From NCBI GenBank assembly GCA_003614735.1, contig KZ992489.1, forward strand, positions 1-43,023: 43,023 nucleotides of DNA. The letters run 5' to 3'. Numbering within the stretch: the stretch's first letter is position 1; the number at the start of each line of letters is the position of its first letter. Source of the stretch: Thamnocephalis sphaerospora (lineage: Eukaryota > Zoopagomycota > Zoopagomycetes > Zoopagales > Sigmoideomycetaceae). The translations under genes were made by a program, and so were the position numbers. Shown here in pieces: positions 41,964 to 43,023 of this stretch. A model generated the notes under the pieces. The model was not told where the DNA came from. It did not search any database and worked only from the letters and a program-made list of their open reading frames with translations.

Positions 41964-43023
41964 ATGGCACACCGACCAGACGGGCCGCGTCCACGGCACA
42001 AGCGCCGCCGGCGTCGGGAAAGCACGCCGCCGGCCGAGCGGCCAGCCTGGGCAGCACTGTCGGTGCTCGGCTACGAGGCCAAGCTCTTTGACGACCCTAT
42101 GCTGGCAACACGTGCGGCAGCGGGCGAATTCCTCCTGCCATGGCGCGACGAGACCGTAGATCCAGTGCTAGTAGACAGGTGAATTCCGCTCCAACCAGCG
42201 TTATCGCTGCCGCAGCTTGGCTTGCGACGCGCGAGTACCGGGGGACAGGGCATGGCACGCAACAGGTCAACACAGGTGGTGGCTGCTTGGGTGACGCTAC
42301 TTGCTGACGACCAGCGTCTGTGCATGTTTATTATCCATGATACTGCAAAGGTTCGATGTTCGTAATTTACTGGACAACGAGCAGCTGCGCCGTGCGACTG
42401 CCGAGTCTAGACAGCCGCTAGCGCTAGGATCAAGCCGGGTGGACGATGCGTTGGAACAGATGTTGGACGCATTACGTTATGCTGATCTCAACGCGGAGGA
42501 AGCACCGGATGAGTCGGATCACGAGTACGACGCGTATGGCGGTAGGTCGTTGAGTAGACGCGACAACGGCGGAGGCGGCAATTGCCGCGACGGTACTCAC
42601 TGCCGCTGTAACACGTGTTGGTGATGGCACAGAAGAAGAAGAAGAACGTAAGCGGAAACAGCTGGTCGACGAGGGGCGTGCATTTCATTACGACTATGGC
42701 GCCGCACGAGCCAAGGACCAAGCAGCGAAGGTGCAGCCTGGAAGAGAAGGACCTCGTGAAGCACGTGGTATTGTACAAGACAGCATGGCAGCCGACTATC
42801 GGCCGCCGCATGCAAGAGATGGGCCAGCCGAGGAGCCGTTTGTGCCGACGTTTAGCATTCCGGACGGGATGATTACGGTAGGCGCAGTGTGTTTGAGGTC
42901 GCTCGACGGCGCAATCTCACGTATGAGTATCGTCGACAGCCGGATACGAAGCGACATGCCGAGATTATTGAGCGTACAGCCCGATTTCTCAACACGAGCA
43001 CGGATCCGCAGCTGGAGATTCTC
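41964..43023 (+). CDS. SWAP/Surp domain splicing regulator, partial (3' end outside window)
   Basis: Visible exons are 41964-42178, 42351-42541, 42633-42877 and 42940-43023 (continues past the edge), about 245 residues. The N-terminus fits the DRY-EERY domain of suppressor-of-white-apricot proteins: LSVLGYEAKLFDD, FLLPWRDE, DRFDVRNLLDNEQLR, LDALRYADLN, EEEERKRKQLVDEGRAFHYD. Then PFVPTFSIPDGMIT leads over a 62-nt intron to the first Surp domain (RHAEIIERTARFL). These proteins regulate alternative splicing and often control their own introns. An alternative reading through the last intron breaks the frame. The introns here (172, 91 and 62 nt) are variable in size. The start at 41964 has moderate context and no better ATG nearby. 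Confidence 0.85.

Noticed and set aside
42878-43023. Possible frameshift in the SWAP gene after GMIT
   Set aside because: Direct reading seems to shift frame before the Surp domain, but a normal 62-nt intron (42878-42939, GTAGGC..GACAG) restores the frame exactly, so no frameshift is needed.

Overview
This window is nuclear DNA from a gene-dense fungus, most likely a basidiomycete. The protein set is typical of one: a SERCA-type calcium pump, inositol-type phosphatidyltransferase, Derlin, Spc105/KNL1, a Heh/Src1 inner-nuclear-membrane protein, Mpo1, Mcr1 and Vps29. Most genes are broken by many short introns of about 47-116 nt with GT..AG ends and CTAAC- or CTGAC-like branch sites a short way upstream of the acceptor. 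The finer lineage (Ustilaginomycotina or Pucciniomycotina) cannot be fixed from sequence reading alone. No operons, CRISPR, IS elements, rRNA or convincing tRNA were seen.

Layout, left to right: a partial F-box gene (- strand, runs off the left edge); an orphan 7-TM protein (+); phosphatidylinositol synthase PIS1 (+, 7 exons); a SERCA Ca2+-ATPase (-); a PHO13-like HAD phosphatase (+, 9 exons); a Heh/Src1 nuclear envelope protein (+, 10 exons); a disordered protein of unknown role (-); an ADCK2/Cqd1-like UbiB kinase (+, 4 exons); a truncated GH30 glycosidase joined out of frame to the C-terminal end of an Ecm16/DHX37 helicase (+); VPS29 (-, 5 exons); MCR1 (-, 6 exons); the kinetochore scaffold Spc105/KNL1 (-, about 17 exons); Derlin (+, 6 exons, divergent from KNL1); an intronless LysP-like amino acid permease (+); indoleamine 2,3-dioxygenase (+, 4 exons); an intronless LST2-like protein (+); ribosomal protein eS24 (-); Mpo1 (-, 3 exons); and a partial SWAP/Surp splicing factor (+, runs off the right edge).

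Most genes are housekeeping and functionally unrelated neighbours, as is normal in fungi. Loose themes are ER and membrane lipid biology (PIS1, SERCA, Derlin, Mpo1), mitochondrial redox or quinone biology (MCR1, ADCK2-like), and chromosome or nuclear envelope biology (KNL1, Heh/Src1).

The most unusual points are the GH30::helicase junction with a 10-bp shared sequence at 19723-19732, the strikingly bacterial-looking LysP-type permease, and the KNL1 gene with its own variant of the MELT array. Tiny exons also recur: a 9-nt internal exon in MCR1, a 6-nt coding first exon in VPS29, and probably an ATG-only first exon in eS24. Exon boundaries are my own reading from splice signals, reading-frame phase and family conservation, and no transcript data were available.
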